In this document: positions 24,452 through 32,898 of the stretch, piece after piece
Layout: every line of letters starts with the position of its first letter
Numbering within the stretch: the first letter of the stretch is position 1
Assembly: GCA_002841155.1 (NCBI GenBank)
Contig: PHEH01000005.1
Span: 1 to 64,000 of the forward strand
Reading direction: 5' to 3'
Length of the DNA stretch: 64,000 nucleotides
Origin: Alphaproteobacteria bacterium HGW-Alphaproteobacteria-18
Lineage (GTDB): Bacteria; Pseudomonadota; Alphaproteobacteria; Caulobacterales; Hyphomonadaceae
Translations under genes and position numbers: made by a program
Notes under the pieces: generated by a model
Database searches by the model: none
Seen by the model: only the letters and a program-made list of their open reading frames with translations
What the model was told of the DNA's origin: nothing

Positions 24452-24538
24452 CAAAAAGGCGGCCCGCGGGCCGCCTCAATCTGGTGCGAGTACTCACTTA
24501 TTATCGGTGAAGACTCTGTCGAGTGATTTGCTAAGACC
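24452..24538 (-). ncRNA. Predicted tracrRNA of the type II-C CRISPR system
   Basis: Between the AlpA-like gene and cas9, bases 24514-24537 match the CRISPR repeat at 23 of 24 positions, and weaker complementarity extends to about 24501. Read on the minus strand this is an anti-repeat able to pair with crRNA from the minus strand of the array. Downstream in the transcript come a small stem (GTGAG/CGCAC type, 24484-24497) and a strong GC hairpin plus five Ts. Predicted length is about 87 nt. A TTGACA hexamer (24565-24570, minus) sits 30 bases before the anti-repeat. It is divergent from cas9. Ends are approximate. Confidence 0.88.
24453..24475 (-). terminator. Intrinsic terminator of the tracrRNA
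   Basis: An 18-base self-complementary block GGCGGCCCGCGGGCCGCC (24458-24475) is followed on the minus strand by five Ts (24457-24453). There is no T-run on the plus strand, so the terminator faces minus-strand transcription, as expected for the tracrRNA. In the guide complex it would also form the 3' hairpin. Confidence 0.85.
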
Positions 24539-24564
24539 TTTTCTTTTCTACCTTTCCGCGCTTA

Positions 24565-24570
24565 TGTCAA
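24565..24570 (-). promoter_or_regulatory. Candidate -35 box of the tracrRNA promoter
   Basis: A consensus TTGACA on the minus strand, placed so that transcription would start at about 24535, at the first bases of the anti-repeat. The -10 region is poor (TAGAAA at 14-base spacing or AAAAGA at 17). It lies within the cas9 5' region, so the two divergent promoters may interfere. Confidence 0.4.
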
Positions 24571-24598
24571 GTTCGATTTAGAATTCGAGGGGGCGCAA

Positions 24599-27500
24599 AT
24601 GGCATTGCGTTATGCTTATGATTTTGGCTCAAGCTCTATAGGTTGGGCCATTTTCCAAACTGAAGACGGCAGACCATGTCGGTTGATCGATTTGGGTAGC
24701 AGATTATTCGACGATGGACGCGACCCGCAAAGCGGGGAGTCTAACGCGAAAGCCCGCCGCGAACCACGAGCCATGCGGAGAAGTTATGACCGTCGTTTGC
24801 AGCGCAACAAATACGTTATGGATGTTCTGGTTCAACTGGGCATGATGCCTGTAGAACAAGAGGCCCGTAAAACAGCGATCCCACTGTCTCCGTACGAGAT
24901 CCGCGCCAAGGCGCTTCTGGAAGCATTGCCACTTCACCATCTTGGGCGCGCGTTCTGGCATATCAACAAACATCGCGGCTTCAAGAGCAACAGAAAAGCG
25001 GATGTGCCGGACGAAAGCGGAAAGATCGCGTCAGCTGCGGAACGATTGAATCAGAAAATGCAAGCAATGGGTTGCGAAACCTATGGGTCCTTCCTTGCAG
25101 CCCGCCAAGCTGACCCGGACGTCAGAAATCGTAAGCCCACGCGCATCCGCCAAAACAGCCACATCAAGGACGAACTTTACGAGTTTTATCCCACACGGGA
25201 TATGCTGGTTTGGGAATTTGACCTGATCTGCAAACGCCAACGCGGTTTTAACTCCGGCTTTCCTGACGAGGCACAGATTGCGCCTCTGCGTGATGCAATC
25301 TTCTGGCAGCGCCCACTCAAACCTGTCGATCCCGGCTTCTGTAGCTTTTTTCAAGAAGAAGTAAGGCTCATGAAGGCTCATCCGTTAGCGGAAGAATTCA
25401 TTGTATACCAGAAGGTCAATGAGCTTCGCATCGACGATGACGAAGGCTACCCGCTCCCGCTAAATAGAGAAATGCGCGATCAGGTTGTTCAGCAGCTTCT
25501 ATCAGGAAGAGATGTGAGTTGGATGCAGCTAAGACGCATAGTGGGCCTCGGGAAGGACTCAGGACGGATAAGTCTGGAGGAAGGGGGCGAGAAGAAACTG
25601 GAAGGCTCGTCCATGGCCTATCGATTCAAGGGCAACAAGAAGCCCGGACCATTTGCTGAAACCTGGACGGATATCAGACAGGACCGGCAAAAAATTGATG
25701 CCCTTCTTGCTGCTTACAAAAGTTCAAACACAGATTCCGAGCTCCGGGACGCCCTTGCGCCTTTGAATCTGGGGGACGCGGAGATAGAACTAGCGATGAA
25801 GTGCAGCCTGCCAGACGGTCATTTGATGATCTCCATGAAAGCGGTCGACATGATCTTGCCGCACTTGAAAGCAGAGATCATCACCTATGCAGAAGCTTGC
25901 AAACGCGCGGGGCTTCATCATAGCGATAAACGCGACGGCGAAGTCTTCGACTTCCTTCCGTATTACAACGAAATTGATAGCATGAGGCGCTTTCTGGGGC
26001 ATGGGACGGGCGATCCTGATGACCCACGCGATGTCCGATATGGCAGGATCGCGAATCCGACGGTTCATATAGGTCTAAATCAACTCCGGCGTCTGATTAA
26101 TACCATGATCACTCAGTACGGCAGGCCGGACGAAATCGTGCTTGAGCTGTCGCGGGAAATCAAAAAAAGCAAGGCTCAGAAAGACAGGGCCAAACGAGAC
26201 AATCAACAGAACCGCAAAGCGAATGATATTCGCAAACGAGAGATGGAAGAGATTGGCTTTTATAGTAGAGGCGACCGCTTGCGCACGCGCGAAGCTCTCG
26301 AGCGTATACGCCTTTGGGAGGAATTAGGACGCAATCCAAATGACCGCGTTTGTCCGTATAGTGGCAAACCGATTCAAAGCCTTTCGAGACTGCTCTCAGA
26401 CGAGGTTGAGATTGAACATATCCTGCCTCGCTCGATTTCCCTTGATGACAGCCCGGCTAACAAAACTATTGCGTATCGTGAATGGAACCGGCTCAAACGA
26501 AATCTTACCCCCTCCGAAGCGGCCCAGAGTTTTCCTGAAAAATTCAATCAGGATGACATGATTTACCGTAGCCGGAATATGCCGCTGAACAAAAAATGGC
26601 GATTTGGGCCGGATTCACGGGAAAGGCTTGGACTGGAGGACAAGTGGCAGGATAGGCTCCTAAAGGAAACTCAGCATTTTGGAGTTGTGGCGGGCCATTA
26701 TTTGAAAAAGCTCGCGCCCGCAGATGTGAACCGCAAGGAAATGAGCGTCTGGGTGACATCTGGACGGCTGACATCAGAACTTCGGCGGAAATGGGGGTTG
26801 CATACGGGTACTAACCAGAAAAACCGGAACGACCATCGCCATCATGCCCTTGATGCCGCTGTGATCGGCGTGACAGACCGCAGTCTTGTCAACATCTTAT
26901 CCCGCGCAGCGGCCCAGGACGAAGTGCAGGCATTTGCCCGGGTTCTGGCAGATATCCCTGAGCCCTTTGACGGTTTCACCGATCAAGTAAATACAGCTGT
27001 AAAAAGGGTGATCGTCTCCCACCGCCCCAGTCATCGCGTCGCCGGAAAACTGCATCTGGATGGAGCATACGGCAAAGTTCGGGAGAACCTCACTAACATT
27101 GAACGCGGCGAACCTGCCCGCGGTAATCTCGTTGTCCGGCGGGATATCCTCTCGCTGAAACCTAATATGATTGAGCAGGTGCGCGATGAGAAAGTCCGTC
27201 TGGCCCTTCAGCAGGTGCTTTACGAGGCGAAGCAGGCAGGCGGGAGTGACAAAAAGGATTTTGAGAAGGTACTGACTGAGGGACTGGCTGAGTATTCGCG
27301 CCAAACGGGAACGCGACGCGTGCGCTGCCTTTATCCGAAAGAGAACGCCATTCCCGTTGGCAAGAGCAAGCAGGGGGAGCGATACAAGTATGCTATTCCC
27401 GCAGAAAACCATCACGTCGATATCGTCGAACTGACGAATGGTAGCTGGCAAGCCGTATGGGTGGATATTTTCGAAGCAAACCAGACGACGCTAGCAGAGA

Positions 27501-27829
27501 GGAAGGGGCAGGTGCAACCACCAAGATGGCAAACTAGATATCCCGATGCCAGATTCATCATGCGCCTGCATAAAGGCGATACCTTACAGCTGTTCGACGA
27601 TGATAAGATAAATCGCGTTAAGATTATCGTCAGTCTGCGTGCTTCGTTCAATAGTTTGCAACTGGCTGAGCATTTGGAAGGGGGTGTTTTGCAAAAACGC
27701 CACGACGACCAGGATGATCCATTCCGGTGGGACTTCGCAAACATTAGTAAATTGAAGGATCGACGCGCCCGGCGCGTACGGATTGATGAGATAGGCCGCA
27801 TTCGGACAGTCAATCACGGCTCAGTCTGA
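24599..27829 (+). CDS. cas9: Cas9 endonuclease, compact type II-C
   Basis: A 1,076-residue Cas9, in the II-C size range (about 1,000-1,100). RuvC-I is YAYDFGSSSIGWAIF with Asp8; an Arg-rich bridge helix (ARREPRAMRRSYDRRLQRN) spans about 52-70. RuvC-II is EIVLELSREIKKSK with Glu516; HNH is EVEIEHILPRSISLDDS with His607 and NK at 621-622; RuvC-III is NDHRHHALDAAV with His749 and Asp752. All nuclease residues are present; the HNH Asp-His pair is Glu-His (606-607), as recalled for other II-C members. GAGGGGG precedes the ATG. GC content is visibly lower than in the flanking trb genes. The PAM is unknown. Confidence 0.97.
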   Translation: MALRYAYDFGSSSIGWAIFQTEDGRPCRLIDLGSRLFDDGRDPQSGESNAKARREPRAMRRSYDRRLQRNKYVMDVLVQLGMMPVEQEARKTAIPLSPYEIRAKALLEALPLHHLGRAFWHINKHRGFKSNRKADVPDESGKIASAAERLNQKMQAMGCETYGSFLAARQADPDVRNRKPTRIRQNSHIKDELYEFYPTRDMLVWEFDLICKRQRGFNSGFPDEAQIAPLRDAIFWQRPLKPVDPGFCSFFQEEVRLMKAHPLAEEFIVYQKVNELRIDDDEGYPLPLNREMRDQVVQQLLSGRDVSWMQLRRIVGLGKDSGRISLEEGGEKKLEGSSMAYRFKGNKKPGPFAETWTDIRQDRQKIDALLAAYKSSNTDSELRDALAPLNLGDAEIELAMKCSLPDGHLMISMKAVDMILPHLKAEIITYAEACKRAGLHHSDKRDGEVFDFLPYYNEIDSMRRFLGHGTGDPDDPRDVRYGRIANPTVHIGLNQLRRLINTMITQYGRPDEIVLELSREIKKSKAQKDRAKRDNQQNRKANDIRKREMEEIGFYSRGDRLRTREALERIRLWEELGRNPNDRVCPYSGKPIQSLSRLLSDEVEIEHILPRSISLDDSPANKTIAYREWNRLKRNLTPSEAAQSFPEKFNQDDMIYRSRNMPLNKKWRFGPDSRERLGLEDKWQDRLLKETQHFGVVAGHYLKKLAPADVNRKEMSVWVTSGRLTSELRRKWGLHTGTNQKNRNDHRHHALDAAVIGVTDRSLVNILSRAAAQDEVQAFARVLADIPEPFDGFTDQVNTAVKRVIVSHRPSHRVAGKLHLDGAYGKVRENLTNIERGEPARGNLVVRRDILSLKPNMIEQVRDEKVRLALQQVLYEAKQAGGSDKKDFEKVLTEGLAEYSRQTGTRRVRCLYPKENAIPVGKSKQGERYKYAIPAENHHVDIVELTNGSWQAVWVDIFEANQTTLAERKGQVQPPRWQTRYPDARFIMRLHKGDTLQLFDDDKINRVKIIVSLRASFNSLQLAEHLEGGVLQKRHDDQDDPFRWDFANISKLKDRRARRVRIDEIGRIRTVNHGSV

Positions 27830-27876
27830 TCTGGCCCGAATATTGCAGATTCTTCCAAAAGATGCGGGGAATCTGT

Positions 27877-28818
27877 ATGGGTCGTATCGTTGAAATTACA
27901 AATCCTGGCCGATCCGTGCATAAGGACCACGGATTTTTGGCTATCCGGGAAGGCGGGCAAACGCTGGGCCGCGTGCCTCTTGATGATATTGACGCGGTGA
28001 TAGCTGCATCACAGGGTATAACTTGGTCTGGGACCAGTCTGACGGCCCTTGCTGAGCGTTCTGTACCTGTTGTCTTTGTCGGGAAGAACTTTGCACCGAT
28101 TGCACACATCTTGCCGCTTGCCGCCCATCATAATCAAGGTGGCATCATGCAGGCGCAGGCTGATGCCAAACAGCCCGTGCGGAAAAGGCTTTGGGCGGAC
28201 ATCGTTCGTCGCAAGATTTCGGCCCAACAGGCGGCACTTCAGCTCTATGGCCTCGAAAGCGCACGACTGGCTAAGCTGAAGTTGGATGTAACCTCTGGCG
28301 ATCCCGACAATCGCGAAGCCGCAGCGGCGCAATATTACTGGCGCACATTGTTTGGCGAAGATTTTTCTCGAGACCGAGTGAGTCCAGGCTCAAATATCGC
28401 CCTCAATTATGGCTACGCGATTCTTCGCGCCGCGACAGCGCGCGCGATTGTAGCTTCTGGCCTCAACCCTTCCCTGTCCGTACATCATGTCAGTGGGGGA
28501 GATGCGCTGCGTCTTGCCGACGACTTGATGGAGCCGTTCCGCTCGGCAATTGATATTACAGTGAAGGATATGAGGCTCGGCGCAACGGACGAATTGACTC
28601 CTGTTTTAAAAACCGAGCTGGCGGCTGTCATGCTGGCGGACTACGCGACGGAAAACGGTCGGACCCCCTTGTCGCAAGTTCTCGTCCGTCTCGCGCAATC
28701 CTTGGCGCGTGTCTATCTGGGGACGGATAAACGTCTCGATTGGCCACATAGCGATATCCCCCTTCCTGTATCTGCAAACGACATAAGCGAGGAGACATGG
28801 GACAGCGTTTTACCGTAG
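27877..28818 (+). CDS. cas1: Cas1 integrase of the type II-C system
   Basis: A 313-residue Cas1 that joins new spacers into the array. I chose the ATG at 27877 (MGRIVEITNPGRSVH), which follows GGGGAA and gives the usual II-C N-terminus; an upstream ATG at 27862 adds five residues. The metal-binding set is visible: Glu in REAAAAQYYW, His in LSVHHVSGGDALRL and Asp in LADDLMEPFRSAID. It starts 47 bases after cas9 and overlaps cas2, so cas9-cas1-cas2 form one operon. Confidence 0.95.
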   Translation: MGRIVEITNPGRSVHKDHGFLAIREGGQTLGRVPLDDIDAVIAASQGITWSGTSLTALAERSVPVVFVGKNFAPIAHILPLAAHHNQGGIMQAQADAKQPVRKRLWADIVRRKISAQQAALQLYGLESARLAKLKLDVTSGDPDNREAAAAQYYWRTLFGEDFSRDRVSPGSNIALNYGYAILRAATARAIVASGLNPSLSVHHVSGGDALRLADDLMEPFRSAIDITVKDMRLGATDELTPVLKTELAAVMLADYATENGRTPLSQVLVRLAQSLARVYLGTDKRLDWPHSDIPLPVSANDISEETWDSVLP

Positions 28819-29141
28819 TCTCTGCGTATCAGATCATGTGGGTATGGGCTTTATTTGATCTTCCGGTTACGACACCGCTAGAGAGGAAACGCGCAACGCG
28901 CTTCCGCAAAGATCTTCTCGATATGGGTTTTGAGATGGTACAGTTTTCCGTGTACACTCGTTTTTCGGCCAGTAAGCGGCGTGCAGAAGCCCTGGCAAAA
29001 CGGGTCGGAGCGCTCGTGCCGCCCGATGGCAAAGTGGACATCCTGTTTTTTACGGACAAGCAATATGAGCTTATTCAGAGTTACAGAGGCCAATCCAGTC
29101 GGTCAAACAGATCAAAACCAGCGCAGCTTGAGCTATTTTGA
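28797..29141 (+). CDS. cas2: Cas2, spacer-acquisition partner of Cas1
   Basis: A 114-residue Cas2 with the ferredoxin-like core MWVWALFDLPVTTPLERK, FRKDLLDMGFEMVQFSVYTR and VDILFFTDKQYELI. It bridges Cas1 dimers in the integration complex. The first ATG (28797) follows GAGGAG and overlaps cas1 by 22 bases; an internal start at MWVW (28836) would give the usual Cas2 N-terminus. No csn2 or cas4 follows, which defines subtype II-C. Confidence 0.95.
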   Translation: MGQRFTVVSAYQIMWVWALFDLPVTTPLERKRATRFRKDLLDMGFEMVQFSVYTRFSASKRRAEALAKRVGALVPPDGKVDILFFTDKQYELIQSYRGQSSRSNRSKPAQLELF

Positions 29142-29178
29142 TGGGATTTTCTCTAGTTTTTTGCATCACATGTCGAAG

Positions 29179-29209
29179 AAAAACCCGCTATATCAAAGCG
29201 ATATAGCGG
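29179..29209 (-). terminator. Intrinsic terminator at the cas2-proximal end of the CRISPR array
   Basis: Perfect ten-base arms (29185-29194 CCGCTATATC and 29200-29209) with a five-base loop. On the minus strand the hairpin is followed by GTTTTTC (T-run 29183-29179); the plus strand has no T-run. It lies four bases from the first repeat and would end pre-crRNA transcribed on the minus strand. It also occupies the expected leader position for spacer integration. Confidence 0.75.
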
Positions 29210-29213
29210 ATCA

Positions 29214-30570
29214 GTCTTAGCAGATCACTCGACAGAGCCCAACCGGAACACGGCACGACCTTTGGCAGACACGTCATCAGTCTTAGCAGATCACTCGACA
29301 GAGCCCAACCGGAACGGGGAGATTGAGCGCCTGCAGGCGCAGGGCGTCTTAGCAGATCACTCGACAGAGCCCAACCGGAACTGATGATGCGGGCGATCCT
29401 ATTTTCACTGCGTCTTAGCAGATCACTCGACAGAGCCCAACCGGAACTGTGGGTTATGGCGGGGCGGTTCATCAGGAGTCTTAGCAGATCACTCGACAGA
29501 GCCCAACCGGAACACCAGCCGCCGCACCCAGGACCTTCAGGAGGTCTTAGCAGATCACTCGACAGAGCCCAACCGGAACGATGACCGCGATCACGCGCTC
29601 TAGGCTCTCGTCTTAGCAGATCACTCGACAGAGCCCAACCGGAACGAAAAGCCCAAGGACGCGGCCAACGAGCAGGTCTTAGCAGATCACTCGACAGAGC
29701 CCAACCGGAACTACCTTGGCTACCGCCTGATCACGGGGGCCGTCTTAGCAGATCACTCGACAGAGCCCAACCGGAACACCCGCTGATGGCTGGCCGGTCG
29801 CGTCAAGGTCTTAGCAGATCACTCGACAGAGCCCAACCGGAACCATGTTGTGGGGCGTGTTTTCACATATCCAGTCTTAGCAGATCACTCGACAGAGCCC
29901 AACCGGAACCATCTTCACCCGGCCCCGCTGACCCGGCACGTCTTAGCAGATCACTCGACAGAGCCCAACCGGAACAACCAGGAGAGAGATGATGGGTGAG
30001 GTGAGGTCTTAGCAGATCACTCGACAGAGCCCAACCGGAACTGCCAAGCTGAGGTATCGCCGGGACGTTCCGTCTTAGCAGATCACTCGACAGAGCCCAA
30101 CCGGAACGGATGGATCGGCATCCTCGCCGGTTACGGCGTCTTAGCAGATCACTCGACAGAGCCCAACCGGAACAAGGGGCTCCTGGAGTTCGGCAATGGG
30201 AAAGTCTTAGCAGATCACTCGACAGAGCCCAACCGGAACCCGCTGCCCGCCTCGCCGGTCACCCAGCCCGTCTTAGCAGATCACTCGACAGAGCCCAACC
30301 GGAACTCCGAAGTGGACCGCCTCAGAGCAGAAAACGTCTTAGCAGATCACTCGACAGAGCCCAACCGGAACCGTAAAACAGCAAGTTGGAAACGGGGGGT
30401 GGGTCTTAGCAGATCACTCGACAGAGCCCAACCGGAACCATACTTTTAAGCAAGGCTGCGGTAGCGGCGTCTTAGCAGATCACTCGACAGAGGCCAACCG
30501 GAACCTTGTCAGCGCGGGCGCGTTCGGAGAAGTAGTCTTAGGAGATCACCCGACAGAGCTTGACCCAACC
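29214..30570 (-). CRISPR. Type II-C CRISPR array, 20 repeats plus one degenerate, 20 spacers
   Basis: A 36-base repeat (plus strand GTCTTAGCAG...CAACCGGAAC) recurs every 66 bases from 29214. Spacers are 30 bases except the 18th, which is 31. Nineteen repeats are identical; the twentieth (30469) has one change and the twenty-first (30535) is degenerate in its second half, marking the old end, so new spacers enter beside cas2. The tracrRNA anti-repeat shows that crRNA is made from the minus strand (repeat 5' GTTCCGG, 3' GCTAAGAC). No spacer obviously matches this window. Apparent frames through the array are repeat artefacts. Confidence 0.97.
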
Positions 30571-30631
30571 CTTGATCCGGGCGGTCAATTTGTAAACAAT
30601 CTTCCGCTATGATGCGAGTATAGCTCGAAAT

Positions 30632-31750
30632 TCAGACGCCTTTTTCAGCTTCGGCCTGTAGCCGCGCGAGTCGCTCGGTGCAAAGCTCTCGGGCCATGGC
30701 AATCAACTGCTCGATATGGTCAGCCTGCCAGGTGAGGATTTCCTGCGTGGTCTCATAAGAGGGTGAGTAGCGTGCTTCGACATAGGCGCGGCGCAGGAGC
30801 TCGAAATACCGCTTGTAGGGCCTTTGAGGAGGACCCCATGCGTCTTCAAGACGACCATCAATCGTGCGGGCGATGTTCCGTAACTTTGCGAGATGGTGGG
30901 TGCCCGGTGCGTAAAGGGTCGTGGTCAGCAGGAACATGCGGTAAGCGCTCTCGGCGGCTTGGTGGAGTTGGAAGGCCGCAAAGTTTCTTGTTTCTGAGTC
31001 CTTTCCTTCAAGGTGCTGCTTGCCCGTTGCAAGGAACAACTGGGCGGACTTGCTCCAGCTTTGGAAATATTTTTGAGCTGCCACGTATGCTCTATGCGCA
31101 TCTGGCGTTGCAGGCTTAGCGAGCCGGTTTTTCGAATCGCCATTCTTATCGGGCTCCCCGTCTTCATAGAGCAGGATGCCCTGCTGGATGATCTCTGAGA
31201 AGAAATACTGACCGTCCTTGAGCTGACGGTTTACGTCCTGCAGGGTGTGGACGATGATGGAGACATCCCGTTTGACAAGCGGGTCAGTGTAGAGGTGGTC
31301 TTCGACCTCTCCCCAGAAGGCACTCATTTCGGTGAGGGCTTCATGGCTGACGATGGCGAGGAGGTCGACATCGGAGGCGCGCCCGGACCGGCTGTCCTCA
31401 AACCAGGTACCTTTTGCGAAGCTTCCGAACAGGACGAGCTTCAGAAGACGGTAGCGTTTTGCGCGGGCTTTGCCATCCGCTTTGATACGGGTCTCCAGCT
31501 CCTCAAGGATGACCTCCTGGATACGGGCAAATTCTGCCTGCCGGGCAGGGGGGAGATGATCGAGGGAAGTCTGCAACGGCTCGGGCCTTCGGGTATCTGA
31601 AAGTATTGCGCCATTCTCCGAAATCGGGGCGGCCCTGTCTATTGCAGATTGAGATCCTCTGGGAGGTTGTTCGCGGGTTTCGGATATGGATCTGGTTTGC
31701 CCTCCAGTTCCCACGAACACGGCCGTGGTGTCTATTGCCTGACGCGCCAT
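30632..31750 (-). CDS. Nucleotidyltransferase-HEPN fusion protein (copy 2)
   Basis: A 372-codon frame whose residues 60-372 align along their whole length with the protein at 10461-11390: SLDHLPPARQAEFARIQEVI, the nucleotidyltransferase motif LFGSFAKGTW with a later DVDLLAIV acidic pair, and a HEPN-like half (QLHQAAESAYRMFLL; FELLRRAYVEARYSPSY). The His seen in copy 1 after ARYSE is absent here, so a catalytic HEPN RNase motif is not evident. The first 59 residues have no counterpart in copy 1 and the true start is uncertain. It lies 60 bases beyond the CRISPR array, transcribed towards it. Confidence 0.8.
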   Translation of the reverse strand: MARQAIDTTAVFVGTGGQTRSISETREQPPRGSQSAIDRAAPISENGAILSDTRRPEPLQTSLDHLPPARQAEFARIQEVILEELETRIKADGKARAKRYRLLKLVLFGSFAKGTWFEDSRSGRASDVDLLAIVSHEALTEMSAFWGEVEDHLYTDPLVKRDVSIIVHTLQDVNRQLKDGQYFFSEIIQQGILLYEDGEPDKNGDSKNRLAKPATPDAHRAYVAAQKYFQSWSKSAQLFLATGKQHLEGKDSETRNFAAFQLHQAAESAYRMFLLTTTLYAPGTHHLAKLRNIARTIDGRLEDAWGPPQRPYKRYFELLRRAYVEARYSPSYETTQEILTWQADHIEQLIAMARELCTERLARLQAEAEKGV

Positions 31751-32145
31751 TGACGGTATTCAGGGAGGGGTGGGTCGGCGCAGCGATAAGAACCCCCGTT
31801 CAAAACCTGCGCCCCGTTGCGCATGCTTCGCGGTTTTCCGACGGCCCACACTTTTCCTTTCAGGGTTGCGTTTGCGATCAACTTTTGTCAGATTCCCTAC
31901 AGCATCTCTCCGGAGGGGCTCGGGGCGTCGGAAACCCCGCCAGAGCATGAGTCTGTCCCAACGCACCTGATTTTCGCGAACGGCTTGCCTGTGCCTGACG
32001 TATGACGCTGCCGGCCGGAGTCCGGATCAGGATGCGCAGGGCGTCGGAAACCCTGGAGAAGCGTGAGACGTGTTTGCGAGCGCCTTGCCGCAAATCCCTG
32101 GTGCTTGTCTGACGGTCCGGCATGAACTGGCAGGGAGGACGCGCG
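31751..32145. other. Intergenic region with imperfect direct repeats
   Basis: No convincing gene. GGGCGTCGGAAACCC followed by GAG/AGC-rich sequence and GTGAG/ATGAG occurs twice, near 31919 and 32039, and a related inverted copy (TTTTCCGACGGCCC) lies near 31834. The copies are degenerate. The stretch precedes the sigma-factor gene and may carry its promoter. Confidence 0.4.
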
Positions 32146-32850
32146 ATGGCGCCGGCAGACAATTGCAGACCAGCAGCGGAGGCGACAGGGAAGGCTGTCA
32201 GCGCGGGCATGCTGCCCCAATCCGTATGCGGATATGAAGGTGTGCAGCCTGATTTTCAAGCACTGCCGCTCACACGGCTCTTCCGCAGCCAGTACCGGCA
32301 GTTGGTGCGGTTCTGCAGGATCCGGGTTCGTAACCAGGCGGATGCCGAGAACATTGTGCAGGCGGCGTTCCTGAATGCGCGCCGCGCCTATCCGGACAAG
32401 GGGATCGAGGAGCTCAGGCCGCTCCTGTTCACGCTGGTACGCAATTGCATGTTCAATTTTCTCAAATCAGCCGATCACCGGCGACAGCAGGCATCCCGCG
32501 AGATCGGGGAGGTAGCAGATCAGGTGGCCTGCCAGAGGATGGTCAGTCCGGAGCAGCAGGTGATCGATGCCGAACGTCTGACGCTCGTCGAAGCGCTCAT
32601 GGAGGCGATGTCGGCGCGCCGACGGGAGGCGCTGCGCCTCCACCGGTTGGAGGGACTGACGCATACCGAGATCGCGACCCGCTTATCGATCCCCCGCCAG
32701 ACCGTCATGATCGATATTGCCGAGGCCGTGGCCGAACTGGCCGAGGGCCTCGCGCGCGCAGAGGGAGGGCGTATATCTCGTCCGGAAGCGTCCGCGAACA
32801 GGCCCATCGCGCGCAAGGCGTGCAAATCCGGTGTCGTAAATGGCAAATAA
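32146..32850 (+). CDS. ECF-type sigma-70 family factor
   Basis: A 234-residue sigma factor. Region 2 (LFRSQYRQLVRFCRIRVRN; QADAENIVQAAFLNARRAYP) covers about 45-105 and region 4 (LVEALMEAMSARRREALRLH; LTHTEIATRLSIPRQTVMID) about 145-200. It resembles FecI-like ECF factors, with longer N- and C-terminal tails. The ATG at 32146 follows GGGAGGACG; an earlier ATG at 32122 lacks a good site. No FecR-type anti-sigma gene is adjacent. The -35/-10 class it recognises is unknown. Confidence 0.8.
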   Translation: MAPADNCRPAAEATGKAVSAGMLPQSVCGYEGVQPDFQALPLTRLFRSQYRQLVRFCRIRVRNQADAENIVQAAFLNARRAYPDKGIEELRPLLFTLVRNCMFNFLKSADHRRQQASREIGEVADQVACQRMVSPEQQVIDAERLTLVEALMEAMSARRREALRLHRLEGLTHTEIATRLSIPRQTVMIDIAEAVAELAEGLARAEGGRISRPEASANRPIARKACKSGVVNGK

Positions 32851-32865
32851 CGGTACCCGAGAGTG

Positions 32866-32898
32866 TAATTATTGCGCATTTCAGATGCGTGAAAATTA
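32866..32898. promoter_or_regulatory. Operator palindrome O1 of the hipA-like gene
   Basis: TAATT, then CGCAT-N5-ATGCG, then AATTA, all symmetric about 32882. Its partner O2 (32921-32953) has the same inner and outer elements. O1 lies just upstream of the -35 box. Confidence 0.75.

Noticed and set aside
24441-24480. Terminator of the trb operon
   Set aside because: The T-run lies only on the minus-strand side of the GC hairpin, so it serves the tracrRNA; on the plus strand it would lack the U-tract.
29188-30376. Open frames running through the CRISPR array on both strands
   Set aside because: The frames repeat the same peptide every 66 bases because the repeat plus spacer length is divisible by three; they are array artefacts, not genes.
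30535-30570. A second short CRISPR locus or a toxin-regulating mini-repeat at the array end
   Set aside because: It keeps the 66-base period and first half of the repeat, so it is simply the degenerate terminal repeat of the same array.
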